NCBI GenBank assembly: GCA_029210985.1
Contig: JARGFR010000008.1
Location: 1 to 41,518 of the forward strand
Direction of reading: 5' to 3'
Length of the DNA stretch: 41,518 nucleotides
Source of the DNA: Spirochaetaceae bacterium
GTDB lineage: Bacteria > Spirochaetota > Spirochaetia > DSM-2461
Numbering within the stretch: position 1 is the first letter of the stretch; every line of letters starts with the position of its first letter. The notes beneath the pieces are model-generated. The model was not told where the DNA came from, made no database searches, and saw only the letters and a program-made list of their open reading frames with translations. Below, piece by piece: positions 1 to 9,784 of this stretch. Both the position numbers and the translations under genes were made by a program.

Positions 1-1
1 A

Positions 2-316
2 ATCACGGCCATCAATGATGAAATTCGCGAATACTGGGGTCTGGAACCCATTATGACGGACATCGGTCTGCCGGATCCGGAGTCGCTGACGGTGTCGGAA
101 GACCTGGATCTATCCCCCGACGAATTCTCACAGAAAACACGCTACGAAACCGGAGGCAAGATTGTCTTTGCCGCGGGGGTGAGCCTGGTGACAGTCGGAG
201 GACTCTTGAGGGTACTGATGCCGGATAATCAGGCCTATCTGGGGTTGGTGACTGTCGGCGGAACAGCCATTACTCTGGGGAGCGGCATGATGCTGTATTC
301 TATCAGCCTCCCGTAG
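2..316 (+). CDS. C-terminal part of a hypothetical membrane protein (5' end outside window)
   Basis: Frame is open from base 2 (ITAINDEIREYWGLEPIMTDIGLPD...) to TAG at 314-316; two hydrophobic segments near the C-terminus. Confidence 0.6.
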   Translation: MTAINDEIREYWGLEPIMTDIGLPDPESLTVSEDLDLSPDEFSQKTRYETGGKIVFAAGVSLVTVGGLLRVLMPDNQAYLGLVTVGGTAITLGSGMMLYSISLP

Positions 317-1667
317 ATCTTTCTATTGAGATGATTTCCCATGTTTTTCTCCCTTCGGCGAAGGAAAGAATATCCTGCCGTGGAATGCCGACCGGCTGAG
401 TCGCACCTTCGTCCTGGGGAGGGGCCCACAAGAGGTATTCCGCTTGGATCCTCCCGTCGCCCAGTTCCGTGAGATTCAGGTCCGTAATTCCCCAAGGCCA
501 GACGCCGGTCGGAAGCTCAGGTCGACCCGCCGCCAGCCACTCGGACACCTTTGGGAGTTCTCCAAGACCTTCATAGCCCTGTCTGACTTTATGTGTGACG
601 AAAATCATGTCCACCTGACGCTGATCCTCTTTGCCGACCCGACCCGATACGCAGTCCTCCATCCTCTCCGAATCCAACGAATCCAAAGCATCATAATAAG
701 TCGCGGCCACTTCCAGGGGCGTCATGCCGACGGTGACGGGTTCTTCCAGCATTTTCCCGATCGGTGCGGAGACAAACCCAGCGGCGAGGGCAATTGCCAG
801 TACGAATCCGGCATATTTCCAGCCGGATTTTCGAAACCATCGTCTGGCTTTCAAGCGGTCTTCCATCAATTTGGCCTGCTTTGAAGCTTTGATCCGGAGT
901 TCTTCCTGCTTTTTCTCTACGAGCTGATTCAGGATTCCTTGTTCGTTCCATCTTCTGAGCAGGGCGTCCCATTCGTCCAGGCTCGGAATCCCCTCTCCCG
1001 AATCGATCAACGACCGTCGAATCAAATCGGCAGCCTGGATATCAACACCGGGAACGACGGCATCCATCGGCGGCAGGGCGCCGCGCCGGATCCGTTCCCT
1101 CCTGGCTTCGCCGGTTTCCCCGGCAAAAGGATCCACACCGGCCAGTGCTCTCCAGGCAAGTACGCCGAGTGAGAACGACCACCCTTCGTCACCCGCTCTA
1201 TCCGGATGCACCCATGGCTCCCAGGCTTCGGCCAGCAGTGATTCGGGGCTGGTTTCCCGTATCCAAGCCGCCAATTTGGGCGGCATGACAAGGATTCCGT
1301 CATTCGGAAGCCACCGAAAAGCCCGTGTGAAGAGACCGTTCAGTGGATAATCCACAGCTTTCAGTGCACGTACGGCATTCAATAGAACGGCGATGGCCCG
1401 GGAATCATGCTTGCGGTCGCCGAATGGACGGGAATCGGCAATCCATGGTCCCAGCGCCATCATGACACCGTTATGCTCGATGAATTTCTCCAGAGGCCAC
1501 GATTTCACCCGGCCTGACGCGTCGATGATGAGTCCTTCGGACTTCTTTATCGCGATCGTATCGGCACCGCGAAATTTTCTCGTCTCGATATCGGTGAGAT
1601 AGCCCAGCATCTTCCGTCCCGAATCGCTGCATTCCCAAGTCTGTTCATCGATAGGTGTCAGTTCCAT
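303..1667 (-). CDS. Pseudokinase-like protein with C-terminal TM segment and extracytoplasmic domain
   Basis: 454 aa. 'DEGWSFSLGVLAWRALAGVDPF' resembles kinase subdomain IX (D-x-W-S-L-G...G-x-x-PF); no clear HRD or DFG motif. TM near 'WKYAGFVLAIALAAGFV'. Confidence 0.7.
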   Translation of the reverse strand: MELTPIDEQTWECSDSGRKMLGYLTDIETRKFRGADTIAIKKSEGLIIDASGRVKSWPLEKFIEHNGVMMALGPWIADSRPFGDRKHDSRAIAVLLNAVRALKAVDYPLNGLFTRAFRWLPNDGILVMPPKLAAWIRETSPESLLAEAWEPWVHPDRAGDEGWSFSLGVLAWRALAGVDPFAGETGEARRERIRRGALPPMDAVVPGVDIQAADLIRRSLIDSGEGIPSLDEWDALLRRWNEQGILNQLVEKKQEELRIKASKQAKLMEDRLKARRWFRKSGWKYAGFVLAIALAAGFVSAPIGKMLEEPVTVGMTPLEVAATYYDALDSLDSERMEDCVSGRVGKEDQRQVDMIFVTHKVRQGYEGLGELPKVSEWLAAGRPELPTGVWPWGITDLNLTELGDGRIQAEYLLWAPPQDEGATQPVGIPRQDILSFAEGRKTWEIISIERSTGG

Positions 1668-2507
1668 TTAAGTGATTTCTCCGACCTTTCGGCGTCTTTG
1701 ATACTGTTCATTACGGTACACCGTCGGTGCCGATCCGGTGTAGTGCTTGAAGACTCGACTGAAATGATACTCGCTGTAGAAATTGAGCCGATCGGCAATT
1801 TCATACACCGCCAATGGAGTATCGGCCAGAAGCGCCGCCGCCGCTTCCACCTTCAGTCGGGTGTAATACTTCATCGGAGTGATGTTCAATTTCTTACGAA
1901 AAAGACGAATCATATACGATTCGGTAATGCCCAATTTCTCAGCCACGTCCGAAAGCCTCAATGTTCCGTAAACCTGTTCCTGCATGATATCCAGAGCTCT
2001 TTCCAGGTGGATATTGCCCGGCTCTCCGGTGGGGACGTTCCCATCACCCAGAAGAAACAGAAATGAGATGAGCTGAAACAGCGCGGCCTGTCGTCGAGCC
2101 GGGGAGGAGGATCTGCTGCGCTCTTTGAGCTCTTCAAAGAAGAATCGATAATTCCGGCCGATATTGCGGGGCGGTCGGGATGTTGCCGCATAAAGCAGGG
2201 ATTCCAGTTCCCGGGCGTCTTCGGTCTCCATGATTTCAAAAAGAATCGCGTAGTAGGAGATGGGATCCTCGACATTCAAAGCGACGACGGCATGAGGTAT
2301 CCTGGGAGGACAGATAAAAAGACCGCCGGCCTGGACATTGTGCAGTGTCCCACCGACGCGAAAATGCCCTTCCCCTCCAATAAAGTAATGGAGTTCAAAC
2401 TGCCGGGCGGGATGGCGGTGATGCCGAGTATGCCATTTGATGTCCTGGACATCCTTCATTCGGTAGACAAAAACGATATCCTGCAATTCGATGAGCATTG
2501 AGGTCAA
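1668..2507 (-). CDS. AraC-family transcriptional regulator (cupin plus HTH), probable xylose regulator
   Basis: 279 aa; N-terminal cupin-like part 'RQFELHYFIGGEGHFRVGGTLHNVQAGGLFICPPRIPHAV', C-terminal AraC HTH 'LRLSDVAEKLGITESYMIRLFRKKLNITPMKYYTRLKVEAAAALL'; divergent from xylB. Confidence 0.9.
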   Translation of the reverse strand: MTSMLIELQDIVFVYRMKDVQDIKWHTRHHRHPARQFELHYFIGGEGHFRVGGTLHNVQAGGLFICPPRIPHAVVALNVEDPISYYAILFEIMETEDARELESLLYAATSRPPRNIGRNYRFFFEELKERSRSSSPARRQAALFQLISFLFLLGDGNVPTGEPGNIHLERALDIMQEQVYGTLRLSDVAEKLGITESYMIRLFRKKLNITPMKYYTRLKVEAAAALLADTPLAVYEIADRLNFYSEYHFSRVFKHYTGSAPTVYRNEQYQRRRKVGEIT

Positions 2508-2588
2508 TTTTATGCATCAAAATCCTCTTCTGTCCATTACCTTCTGGGAATTGGCGCTTTAGTCTTGAATGCGAAAGGGGGTTTACTC

Positions 2589-4070
2589 ATGAAAGTTGTA
2601 TTGGGTATCGACAATGGAACCCAGAGCACCAAGACCATGTTCTACGATGCGGACACCAAGGATGTGCTGGCCATGGCCTCGGCCGGACACGACATGATCG
2701 CCGAAGACGACGGCACCCGTGAACAGAAGGCCGAATGGTGGATTGAGGCGTTGATTTCATGTATGGATCAAGTTGACCTGGATATCAGAGCCGCCGTCCA
2801 GGCCGTCGGTGTTTCTGGACAGCAGCATGGTTTCGTTGCTGTCGACGATTCCGGCAAACCCCTATATAAAGTGAAGCTTTGGTGCGACACATCCACGGCC
2901 GCCGAATGTGTAGAGATGACCGATTCCTTCGGCGGAGAGGACAAGCTCCTCCGGGAGACTGGAAATCTTATAGCTCCGGGATACACAGCGAGCAAGATTC
3001 TCTGGCTGAAGAAAACCTACGGCGAACTGTACAAAAAAATGCGATGGGTCCTCCTGCCCCACGATTATCTGAACTTCTGGCTGACCGGACGGGCTGTCAT
3101 GGAATACGGCGATGCTTCGGGAACGGGACTGCTGGATGTTCGTAATCGCATCTGGCAGGAAGACCTGATCCGTTCGGTCGATCCGGAACTCCTGGACAAG
3201 CTCCCGCCTCTGATCGGTCCGGATGAGTCGGCCGGACATATTTCCGCCGAAGCCGCCGCCAGGACCGGCCTGCCGGAAGGGATTCCCGTTTCCAGCGGCG
3301 GTGGCGACAACATGATGGGCGCTCTGGGCACCGGCACAGTCGCCGACGGGGTCATCACGATGAGTATGGGAACCAGCGGCACCCTCTACGGGTATTCCGA
3401 GAAGCCCATCATCGACCCCGAAGGAATTCTGGCCGCATTCTGCTCGTCATCAGGCGGATGGCTGCCGCTTCTCTGCACCATGAACTGCACTGTCGCGACT
3501 GAGCTGACCCGGGATCTTTTCGGTCTGTCGGTGAAGGAAATCGACGTTGCGGGAGCACAAGCACCCGCCGGTGCCGAAGGAGTAACGATGCTGCCGTTCT
3601 TCAACGGCGAGAGGGTTCCCAACCTGCCCAAGGGCAAAGCCAGCATTATGGGACTCAACGCCACAAATTACACAAAGGAAAACATCGCCAGGGCTTCTCT
3701 TGAGTCAGCGATATTCGGAATGAAGATTGGACTGGATCGATTCAGAGAATTGGGCTTCGATGTCCGGCAGATCCGAATGATCGGCGGCGGTGCAAAGAGT
3801 CCGATCTGGAGACAGATGGCGGCCGATGTTCTCGGTGTACCGGTTCTCATACCAAAACAGGCCGAGGCCGCCGCGTTGGGCGGTGCTCTTCAGGCTCTCT
3901 GGATGCTCGAAGGGGGAGGGGAGACGAAGCTCTCCGAGCTTGTCGAGACTCACGTCGGCATTGATGAGAGGGCATCGTGTGAACCCGACACCGCGTTGAG
4001 GGGCGCCTACGATAAGGCATACAGCAGCTATAAGAATTGGCTGGATGTCCTGGCGCCCCAATATCAATAG
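2589..4070 (+). CDS. xylB: Xylulokinase (FGGY family)
   Basis: MKVVLGIDNGTQSTKTMFYD..., 'GVSGQQHGFV', 'GGGAKSPIWRQMAADVLGVPV'. ATG at 2589 preferred over track TTG at 2565 (GAAAGGGGG just upstream). Adjacent to xylA. Confidence 0.95.
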   Translation: MKVVLGIDNGTQSTKTMFYDADTKDVLAMASAGHDMIAEDDGTREQKAEWWIEALISCMDQVDLDIRAAVQAVGVSGQQHGFVAVDDSGKPLYKVKLWCDTSTAAECVEMTDSFGGEDKLLRETGNLIAPGYTASKILWLKKTYGELYKKMRWVLLPHDYLNFWLTGRAVMEYGDASGTGLLDVRNRIWQEDLIRSVDPELLDKLPPLIGPDESAGHISAEAAARTGLPEGIPVSSGGGDNMMGALGTGTVADGVITMSMGTSGTLYGYSEKPIIDPEGILAAFCSSSGGWLPLLCTMNCTVATELTRDLFGLSVKEIDVAGAQAPAGAEGVTMLPFFNGERVPNLPKGKASIMGLNATNYTKENIARASLESAIFGMKIGLDRFRELGFDVRQIRMIGGGAKSPIWRQMAADVLGVPVLIPKQAEAAALGGALQALWMLEGGGETKLSELVETHVGIDERASCEPDTALRGAYDKAYSSYKNWLDVLAPQYQ

Positions 4071-4094
4071 AAATCAATCACGAAGGAGTGATAT

Positions 4095-5426
4095 ATGAGC
4101 GACTATTTCATCGGCAACAAGGAATACTTTTCCGGTATCGGCAAGATTGCCTACGAGGGCAAAGGATCCGATAATCCCTTGGCGTTCAAGTTTTACGATC
4201 CGGACAAGATGGTCGGCGGTAAGACCATGCGGGAGCACTTGCGGTTTTCCGTAGCCTACTGGCACTCGTTCTGCGGTGACGGCGGCGATCCTTTCGGCAA
4301 CGCCACCATGCAGTACCCCTGGCGGGATCCGGATCCCATGAAGTCCGCCAAGAACAAACTGGACGCGGCTTTCGAGTTCATCACCAAGATCGGAGCTCCG
4401 TTCTACTGCTTCCATGACATCGACATGGCTCCGGAGGGCGCCAATCGAGTGGAGTCCGAGAAGAATCTGATTGAGATGACCGATTTGGCCAAGGAACGCC
4501 AGGAAAGCACCGGAGTGAAGCTTCTCTGGGGTACGGCCAACGTGTTCTCAAATCCTCGTTATATGAACGGTGCGGCCAGCAATCCCGACTTCTCGGTGGT
4601 GGGGCATGTCGCTCACCAGGTAAAAGCGGCTATCGACGCCACCATCAAGCTCGGCGGCGCCGGCTACACGTTCTGGGGCGGCCGCGAGGGCTACATGAGC
4701 CTTTGGAACACCGATATGAAAAGGGAGCTGGATCACATCGGCCGATTCCTGAACATGGCCCGGGATTATGCCAGGAAGGCCGGATTCACCGGAACCTTCT
4801 ATATCGAACCCAAACCAATGGAACCCTCCAAGCACCAATACGATTTTGATTCCGCTACCGTTATCGGATTTCTGAGGCAGTACGGACTGGATAGGGACTT
4901 CAAGCTCAACATCGAGGCCAATCATGCCACCCTGGCCGGCCATGATTTCGCTCATGACTTGAGAGTAGCCCGGGATGCCGGACTGTTGGGCAGTGTTGAT
5001 GCAAATCAAGGTGATTTGATGAACGGCTGGGATACCGATGAGTTCCCCTTCGATGTGTATCAAACCACCATGGCTATGCTGGAAATCCTGGGTATGGGCG
5101 GATTCGTCACCGGAGGACTGAACTTCGATGCCAAACGGCGGCGGAATTCCACCGATCTTGAAGATCTCTTCCTGGCCCATATTACCGGTATGGACGCCTT
5201 TGCCCTGGGACTCCAGGCCGCTCAGCGCATCATTGATGACGGAAAGATCGCGGAGATGGTGAGAACTCGCTATGCCAGCTGGGATTCCGGTGACGGGGAC
5301 GCTTTTGAAGCCGGTAAACTGACTCTCGAAGAGTTGGCCGCCATGGGAGAAAAGAGCGAACCAAAATCGGTCAGCGGTAAGCAGGAGTATATCGAAAGTC
5401 TGCTCAATGGTTATCTCTTCGGCTGA
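4095..5426 (+). CDS. xylA: Xylose isomerase
   Basis: 443 aa; '[13 protein letters not shown]', '[25 protein letters not shown]', '[16 protein letters not shown]', '[18 protein letters not shown]'. Confidence 0.98.
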   Translation: MSDYFIGNKEYFSGIGKIAYEGKGSDNPLAFKFYDPDKMVGGKTMREHLRFSVAYWHSFCGDGGDPFGNATMQYPWRDPDPMKSAKNKLDAAFEFITKIGAPFYCFHDIDMAPEGANRVESEKNLIEMTDLAKERQESTGVKLLWGTANVFSNPRYMNGAASNPDFSVVGHVAHQVKAAIDATIKLGGAGYTFWGGREGYMSLWNTDMKRELDHIGRFLNMARDYARKAGFTGTFYIEPKPMEPSKHQYDFDSATVIGFLRQYGLDRDFKLNIEANHATLAGHDFAHDLRVARDAGLLGSVDANQGDLMNGWDTDEFPFDVYQTTMAMLEILGMGGFVTGGLNFDAKRRRNSTDLEDLFLAHITGMDAFALGLQAAQRIIDDGKIAEMVRTRYASWDSGDGDAFEAGKLTLEELAAMGEKSEPKSVSGKQEYIESLLNGYLFG

Positions 5427-5455
5427 TTTTTTATCGATTAAAAACGATGTTAGGC

Positions 5456-5486
5456 GGGACGGTCACTATGTGGCCGTTCCGTTTTT
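5456..5486 (+). terminator. Rho-independent terminator after xylA
   Basis: GGGACGGTCAC-TAT-GTGGCCGTTCC (11-bp stem with two G-U pairs) followed by GTTTTT. Confidence 0.8.
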
Positions 5487-5561
5487 CTATATTCTGATCC
5501 TGCTTATGACAAAATATGCCGAAATTGAAGCCATAAATCTATTGTTATTCATCGGACGGTC

Positions 5562-8234
5562 GTGAGTATTTCAAGACTCCAAAACGAACAAACACCTCGT
5601 GTCGTACAGAGCTACGGCATCGACTCTCTTGTTGATACGTCGCTGCATGTCGTCGATGTACGTGAATTCTTTTATCGAAAAGGGAGGGGAAGCCGGCCGA
5701 CGTGGAAACAGGTTCAGCATTTCCCGGCGGCACCGGAAACTGAATCCGGGACCGGAATTCTCTCGAATGCGGATTTCAATCGTCTCTACGGTCAGCGGGC
5801 TTCGGCTATTCGGAATCTGCTGGTCAATAAAAATTTCTGTCGATTGGAAAAGTCCGAAAAGTGTCTTCTCACATGGCGCTTCCGGAATATGACTGTCGAG
5901 GATTTTGATGTCGGGCTGGGCTCCAAGGCCAATTCCGATATTTTTCGCAGTTTGGAAATTCTCCTGTGGCAGCCGATGCCCACCGGCGACGGAGTTGATC
6001 GGTTCATCAAGTCCTTGGAATCCACCAGCGAGGATGTTGTCCAATCCATCTACCGTATCACCGATCATGAGTACTGGTTCCGTCAGGGAATCAACATAAT
6101 CGCCATTCGTTTTGATGACGTACCGTCGCCGGAATTGTTATCACTGATTGATCATAAACTTCAGGTGATTCAGCAGGAGAAGATGCAGAATTATTTTCAC
6201 ATCATCTCCACTTTCAACGCTGATTCCGAAGTTTGGATGAATGAGAAAAACCGATCTGGACGGTTCTTTGAAATCATCGAACACCTGCTGATGTACACCT
6301 GGCGTCCTTTTGACATGAAAACATGCGAGGTGAGCATTGATGCCGCCGGAGACGAGGGACTCATTGCATCGGGTACTCTGTGCATAGATTTTGCGGAAAA
6401 CGGTGCTGCCTCCACCCGTTTCGATATGATGGACAGGAGGTTTAATGCTGCAGGGTCTCAAACCATCGAATTTGTCGTGAACGAGGTGTCTTTGAGAGCT
6501 GCAAATCTCAGCGGGGAATCCTCTTTCTTGAGCATGCACATGGTGAGCCGCAGTCCGGGTAATGTCGATCCTCGTGGTAACATTCTCACCCATCGGTTCG
6601 TCAAACTCTTCATTGAGTCGGTCGGGAAACTTATTGATGTGATAATGCCGGTTATTCGGCGTGAGGAAGCTCTGAATAATCTTCGATGGCGCTATTTTCT
6701 GGACTCCACCAGACTTCGGGCATTGGAATACGGCGAAGATCTCCACCTCATCGTGTCCGATTCTCTGGATATACTCCGTCGGCTCTTCGGGATAAAAGGT
6801 GTGCTGGTCTTTTCGGAGGACGAAGAATTGGCAAACATGCTTCGTCTTTTTTCTCGAGGAGATGCAAAGCCGCACAATTATCGCATGCTTGACGGTCCCC
6901 TGACCCCGGAGGAGATCCTTCGGAAGCAGGTTCTGGTGTTCCCTGTCAGAGAAATTCAGAATGGACGGGTTTTGTTGTATTTCGATCTGCCCGGCTTTGG
7001 TCCAAAACCATCGAATCCGGAACAGCCTGATCAGTACCTGATGGGAACCGATCTTTGGACCGGTGTGAATGAAGAAGCCGCGGTACTCAATCTGTCTGAA
7101 ACGAAGGATTTTCTCTTCTTCCTGGTGACCGAGTGTTTAACCGCCAACCCGAAAGCCGTGGTTGCCAATGTTAATCGGCGACTCCCTGTTCGCGGGGATG
7201 TGGTGGATATCGATATCTTTCTCAAACTCTGTCACCGAATATTGCAGCGTTTCTCCAGATTTTTCGACCTCTTCCAAACCCTCAGCGGGAACTTGGAATC
7301 GGGATTGGCCTACCTTCGCGGCAGACGAGACAACCTGACCGGACTCTACAACCGCCAGCATTTCAAAGATATGCTCAACAATCTGTTTTTGCAGCCCGGC
7401 AGCAAACTTGGTCTCATCTTCATCGACATGGACAATTTCAAAATCTTCAACGACGCGGTGAGCCATGATTTCGGTGACAGACTACTTCGTTCGTTGGCTC
7501 AGCGTTTGATTGAATCGACGGAGTTCTTCAAGTTTCAATCTGTGCCGGGCCGGTTCGGCGGTGATGAGTTCTGTTATTTTATCGACAAAATCGAACCCGA
7601 AGACTTTGAACAAAAGGCCGCGGACGTCTTTCTGCACATCACGGGTGTGCCTCTGGATGTGGACTTCTTTATCGAAGACAGAACGGAACATGAGAGAATG
7701 GAAATCAATCTCATCTCCTTCCTTCATCGGTTGATGAGGCCGGACATTGGTAGCCGCCAAGCCTCGAAGAACGAGTATGTCGAGCCGCCCAACACCAGGC
7801 CCAAGGCTCACGTTGTGAGGATCTGGAAGTACCTGCGCCGGCAGCGTCTTGGTGAAGAGGAAACCTCCGGAGTCACTGTCCAGGCCGAACAAATCATCAG
7901 CGACATCAGTGCCACCATTGAGGATAAGATACTCTATAATCAGATTTTTCCGGAAATCGACGAACAGTTCAGTCGTATCATCCGACTTTTTATCGCCTTT
8001 CAGATGAAGAACTGCACCACCAACGTCATACGAGACCACCTCATCAGTGAGGTGGGTTCTCTGTCCATTCAACGGAACATCAGTCTGAAGGTCAGCGCAG
8101 GGCTGGCCCACAGTTCGGAGAATCGCCTCCGATCCATGGAATCGCTCTTCAAAGCGGCGGATAATCGGGCTTACTTGGCGAAACAAAACGGTCGAAACTG
8201 CATGTTCGGTCTTGAAGGCCACAAGATTACCTGA
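5562..8234 (+). CDS. GGDEF-domain protein (putative diguanylate cyclase) with long N-terminal region and interrupted GGDEF domain
   Basis: 890 aa, GTG start. 'RRDNLTGLYNRQHFKDML...LGLIFIDMDNFKIFND...GDRLLRSLAQRL...GRFGGDEFCYFID' and C-terminal 'LKVSAGLAHSS...SMESLFKAADNRAYLAKQNGRN'. Confidence 0.9.
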   Translation: MSISRLQNEQTPRVVQSYGIDSLVDTSLHVVDVREFFYRKGRGSRPTWKQVQHFPAAPETESGTGILSNADFNRLYGQRASAIRNLLVNKNFCRLEKSEKCLLTWRFRNMTVEDFDVGLGSKANSDIFRSLEILLWQPMPTGDGVDRFIKSLESTSEDVVQSIYRITDHEYWFRQGINIIAIRFDDVPSPELLSLIDHKLQVIQQEKMQNYFHIISTFNADSEVWMNEKNRSGRFFEIIEHLLMYTWRPFDMKTCEVSIDAAGDEGLIASGTLCIDFAENGAASTRFDMMDRRFNAAGSQTIEFVVNEVSLRAANLSGESSFLSMHMVSRSPGNVDPRGNILTHRFVKLFIESVGKLIDVIMPVIRREEALNNLRWRYFLDSTRLRALEYGEDLHLIVSDSLDILRRLFGIKGVLVFSEDEELANMLRLFSRGDAKPHNYRMLDGPLTPEEILRKQVLVFPVREIQNGRVLLYFDLPGFGPKPSNPEQPDQYLMGTDLWTGVNEEAAVLNLSETKDFLFFLVTECLTANPKAVVANVNRRLPVRGDVVDIDIFLKLCHRILQRFSRFFDLFQTLSGNLESGLAYLRGRRDNLTGLYNRQHFKDMLNNLFLQPGSKLGLIFIDMDNFKIFNDAVSHDFGDRLLRSLAQRLIESTEFFKFQSVPGRFGGDEFCYFIDKIEPEDFEQKAADVFLHITGVPLDVDFFIEDRTEHERMEINLISFLHRLMRPDIGSRQASKNEYVEPPNTRPKAHVVRIWKYLRRQRLGEEETSGVTVQAEQIISDISATIEDKILYNQIFPEIDEQFSRIIRLFIAFQMKNCTTNVIRDHLISEVGSLSIQRNISLKVSAGLAHSSENRLRSMESLFKAADNRAYLAKQNGRNCMFGLEGHKIT

Positions 8235-8284
8235 GGACATCAAAGACACTCAGTCAAGTTGTCCGGCTGCAGCTCTTTGTCTCT

Positions 8285-8998
8285 TTAACGTCCCAATACC
8301 GCATCCGAGACAATTCGCCCCATCAGGGCGGCGCCCCGCTCATTCAAATGGGCTCCGTCCATCGTTAAATAGAGGCCCCGTTCTTCAGACATGGCGGCGG
8401 CGCCCTTCTCGCGACGAACCCTCCGGACATCGGAGATAAAATCCGCGGGTTTGCCGAAAAACCACTCCGACGGAACCTCAATCCCGGCAAGTTCCGACTC
8501 GAATGCCGCGGCGACATCCGCCAGTCGGGCACCGCCGGCATCCGCCATCCCGCGGATCTGGTCGTTCAAATTTCTTCGTGCTTGATTTCTCTGTGATGCC
8601 AGGTCTTCTCCCAACGGGGGAATCGTCACGGCGATGACATGCTCCACCCCCCATGAGAACGCGATATCGAGAATCTCCCTATAGGCGGCACCGAATTCCG
8701 AAGGATTTGGAGTCGGCACGCTGCCGCGTTCGACCATTTTGTCGACGAATGCTGTCCAGGCCCCGCCCCGGGCCGCCATTTCCGGAAGGAGTATGTCGTT
8801 GGCGCCTGTTTGAACCACCACCACCTTTGGTCCATCGGATCGAAGAACCTCATCCATTCTGGCCCGGATCCCCCGAACCGTATCTCCGTCACGGCCCCGA
8901 TTCACCATATGAGTATTTTCGGGAAAGTTAAGGAATCGGGCATAAGGAATCCCGAGATTTCCCGCCGTCAGGCTGTTGCCGATGAGCGTCACTGTCAT
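8285..8998 (-). CDS. SGNH/GDSL-type hydrolase
   Basis: 237 aa; block I 'LIGNSLTAG', 'VVVQTGANDILLPEM' (block III GxND), 'MDGAHLNERGA' (DxxH). Confidence 0.85.
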   Translation of the reverse strand: MTVTLIGNSLTAGNLGIPYARFLNFPENTHMVNRGRDGDTVRGIRARMDEVLRSDGPKVVVVQTGANDILLPEMAARGGAWTAFVDKMVERGSVPTPNPSEFGAAYREILDIAFSWGVEHVIAVTIPPLGEDLASQRNQARRNLNDQIRGMADAGGARLADVAAAFESELAGIEVPSEWFFGKPADFISDVRRVRREKGAAAMSEERGLYLTMDGAHLNERGAALMGRIVSDAVLGR

Positions 8999-9127
8999 AT
9001 TCCCGAAGTATATCGAATAATTGCCGATAAGACCGCCGACAGTGTTTCCGCCGGTAGATAATGACCGAAGTCAAATTCGTTCCCGAGTTGTAGCCATCAT
9101 CGGTGGTATTTCCCTATACTGGCCATC

Positions 9128-9772
9128 ATGATTCAAGGTGTAATTTTCGATATGGACGGAGTGTTGGCCGATTCCGAACCATTTATATGCGAGGCCGCCA
9201 TTAAAATGTTCGCCGAACATGGAGTGCTCGCTCAGCCGGAGGATTTCGAACCTTGGGTGGGCACAGGGGAGAACAGCTATCTTGGCAATGTCGCAAAGCA
9301 GTACGGATTCGACATCGATATTGAGCGGGATAAGGCCCGAACCTACGAAATTTACGGAGAAATCGTCCGGGGTCGTCTTAAAGCACTTCCCGGTGCGTCC
9401 GATTTCGTCCGCCTCTGTCGGGTGAGGGGGCTGAAGACAGCCCTGGCAACCAGTTCGGATAAGGGCAAGATGATCGACACTCTCAGGGAAATCGGTCTGC
9501 CGACTGAAAGTTTCGATGCCGCGGTGAACGGACTGGATGTGGAACGTCGCAAGCCGCATCCCGATATCTTTCTCGAAGCGGCACGTCGAATCAGTCTGAA
9601 GGCCGAGGAGTGTCTTGTGGTGGAAGATTCCACCAGCGGTCTGGCGGCGGGGCTGGCGGCAGGGTCACGTGTGCTGGGTCTCTGCACCACCAACATCGCC
9701 GAAGCGATGAAGGATGCTCACTGGATCGCTGCCGATCTCTCCGAGGCTCCCGATGAGTGTCTGTCATGGTGA
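9128..9772 (+). CDS. HAD-superfamily hydrolase, beta-phosphoglucomutase-like subfamily
   Basis: 214 aa; 'VIFDMDGVLADSEP', 'TALATSSDKGKM', 'KPHPDIFLEAARR', 'VVEDSTSGLAAGLAAG'. Confidence 0.9.
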   Translation: MIQGVIFDMDGVLADSEPFICEAAIKMFAEHGVLAQPEDFEPWVGTGENSYLGNVAKQYGFDIDIERDKARTYEIYGEIVRGRLKALPGASDFVRLCRVRGLKTALATSSDKGKMIDTLREIGLPTESFDAAVNGLDVERRKPHPDIFLEAARRISLKAEECLVVEDSTSGLAAGLAAGSRVLGLCTTNIAEAMKDAHWIAADLSEAPDECLSW

Positions 9773-9784
9773 GGTGTTGAGTTG

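Noticed and set aside
7482-8249. 255-aa minus-strand ORF
   Set aside because: Antisense to the GGDEF gene, including conserved domain sequence.
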